Positions 62,498 through 64,000 of a DNA stretch of 64,000 nt are shown here, piece by piece. Position 1 is the first letter of the stretch. Each line of letters opens with the position of its first letter. Source of the stretch: Neelides folsomi (Eukaryota; Arthropoda; Collembola; Neelipleona; Neelidae); the NCBI GenBank assembly GCA_034687125.1, contig JAQGBZ010000288.1, positions 18,305 to 82,304 on the forward strand. Direction: 5' to 3'. The notes beneath the pieces are model-generated. The model was given only the letters and a program-made list of their open reading frames with translations, did no database searches and was not told the DNA's origin. Made by a program: the position numbers and the translations under genes.

Positions 62498-63038
62498 TTC
62501 AATTCACTCCCTTGCTTATGAAATTAAACATACTCACTTTACATATGTTTCAATTTCAAATAAAAAACAGTGGTCTATCGGCATAAAGTGATTTCACCCT
62601 ATTGATTAATGAAATTACAAGTATACTTATAAATAGGTAGATTGAAAATAATATTAATGTTACGGAACATTTTACAATTAAAAGTACATCATTGATAAAT
62701 AAATACATATGAATACAAATTCAGTAGTTAAGTAATAAGAATATGTTATATAAAGATCCTTATAATCATTATTTTATAATAAATTTTATAAAGGTAGTTT
62801 ATACAGATATAATATGAGTATATTGTATTCCTTTATTTGCTAACCAAACAAAAATATTAAACTAAAATCACATTTTAATGCTATATTTATATAATGTATA
62901 CATAGGCAAGTATGTACTAGTAAAAATCCATACTACCTGTATAAGGAATATGTACTTAATGCACAACAGAAAGGGTTGAGTTTGATTTGAGACCAATTTA
63001 GAGGTACAAGTTAAGACAAATTAAGGATCAAATTCAGC
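62498..63038. other. AT-rich 3' flank
   Basis: Lies beyond the stop codon of the minus-strand repeat-exon gene; nothing recognised. Confidence 0.5.
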
Positions 63039-64000
63039 TCAATTCTTCCATGTACGATTTTTAATCACGCCCACACGCGTTTTGGCTAATGTTTCTCTAG
63101 CAGTCTCCAGCGGGGTGGTTTTCCGAATTTTGGCAATCTCTTCCTTTTCCTGTTTTGAAGAAAACCCATTAGGAGAATTAAAATTTAATACAATTCTTAA
63201 ATAAAATTATTGGAGGGATTTTAGTGATTAGAATTACTTTTATTTTGATTTCCGCTTTCCTCTTAAGCAGCTCCTTGTTTCTGGCAATGAAATCAACTGT
63301 TGGTAAAGCTTTAAAAGTTTTAACAGGAAGCATCTTTTTCTCCGCCGGTTTCGACATAATGTTCTGACATTAAGTTAAAAATTGAAATATTTACAAAAAT
63401 ATCAAGAAGGGTCGGAATAGAATGAAATTAGCTAATTTCTATATATAGTTATTGAAAGAATATGAGTGCTTGTAATTACTGTTTTGGCTTCAACTTTATG
63501 TTCAAGAAAATCTTTGTTTTTGTCGATGAAAAGAGTCGTTGGTTTTGTAGCCTGGGGAGTTTTAGTAGGAACCATCCGTTTTTCCTTTGTCTCTGGCGGT
63601 ATCATCGTTGTAGCCTAATTTAAATTTATTTTAAAAAATAATTATAAATCCGATATTTAATATAAAACTAAAAGGTTTTATTTATTTATTTATCCAATAA
63701 TGAATATAATTTTATAACATATACAAAGAAGTATCTATAAGTATAAACAAATATTATTTTCTAAAATAATCAAGATACTAAATTACCTCTAATTCAACGA
63801 TCTCCTCCTTTGTTCTGATTTTAATGAGTCTATCAGGTTGAGCTGCTTTCTTCTGGAAAAAAGTTTTATGGGTCATTCGAATATTTCAATAATACATAAT
63901 GAAAAATTACAAATATGATGTTATTAAATTAAATCTCTTGCCCTTTCGTTCTCTCTAATTTTGCAAAGTTCTTCGTGTCTTGCAATAAATGCGGCCAGAT
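63039..64000 (-). CDS. 3' part of a gene with repeated FIAR/NKEL motif exons (unknown function)
   Basis: Truncated by the window edge. Exons read from the edge: 64000-63942, 63852-63787, 63614-63480, 63363-63238 and 63149-63039, all with phase-0 boundaries. Repeated motifs: FIARHEELCKIRENER, TLFIDKNKDFLEHKVEAK and VDFIARNKELLKRKAEIK, each linked to KIR-type basic/acidic segments (LIKIRTKEEIVELE, EKEEIAKIRKTTP). Exons 3 and 4 also share an MxPxKT lead-in (MVPTKTPQATKP, MLPVKTFKALP). The protein is Lys/Glu-rich, likely helical, and ends IKNRTWKN. No signal peptide or catalytic motif in this part. The first junction uses a GC donor (GAAAGG|GCAAGA). I do not recognise the family; a cytoskeletal or ciliary repeat protein is a guess only. 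Confidence 0.7.

Noticed and set aside
1-64000. CRISPR arrays, bacterial operons, rRNA or tRNA genes
   Set aside because: No spaced direct repeats, no polycistronic layout, and no rRNA or tRNA core recognised by eye; a tRNA scan was not possible.

Overview
This is a eukaryotic nuclear window: AT-rich, with spliced genes, short introns, TATA-type promoters and DNA-transposon remnants. Content points to an arthropod: neuropeptide F, a Piwi-clade Argonaute, a type I diacylglycerol kinase, and a peptide-hormone precursor resembling the insect parathyroid-hormone-like (iPTH) family. A hexapod is most likely; a basal one such as a springtail is only a guess. I joined exons by hand. Reading frame and splice phase close exactly in every main gene except the transposon-related remnant near 28 kb and the first (GC-donor) exon pair of the edge gene, which is partial.

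Layout. 1.3-3.7 kb (-): three-exon secreted peptide-hormone precursor with its own TATA box. 8.1-10.2 kb (+): mitochondrial ribosomal protein S5. 10.5-18.5 kb (-): 15-exon ADAMTS metalloprotease, tail-to-tail with mRpS5. 19.4-23.3 kb (+): Piwi. 24.2-25.4 kb (-): Rab35, tail-to-tail with Piwi. 27.6-29.0 kb: element-like block with inverted ends and a broken coding region. 29.9-31.7 kb (+): mitochondrial NAD kinase 2. 36.65-37.3 kb: long-TIR MITE. 40.3-50.5 kb (-): 18-exon diacylglycerol kinase with a hAT-type MITE in an intron. 52.4-52.9 kb: frameshifted coding remnant. 56.8-57.6 kb (-): glycine-rich secreted peptide with furin and amidation signals. 58.6-60.5 kb (-): neuropeptide F. 61.7-62.5 kb: palindrome-rich repeat element. 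63.0-64.0 kb (-): 3' end of a gene built from repeated phase-0 exons.

The genes are not an operon. The shared theme is secreted signalling: three small prepropeptides, each with signal peptide, basic cleavage site and C-terminal Gly amidation donor, each with a TATAAA box upstream. Two of them (glycine-rich peptide and NPF) are neighbours on one strand. The remainder are housekeeping or signalling genes. Unusual splice donors recur: three GC-AG introns and several GTTCG donors.
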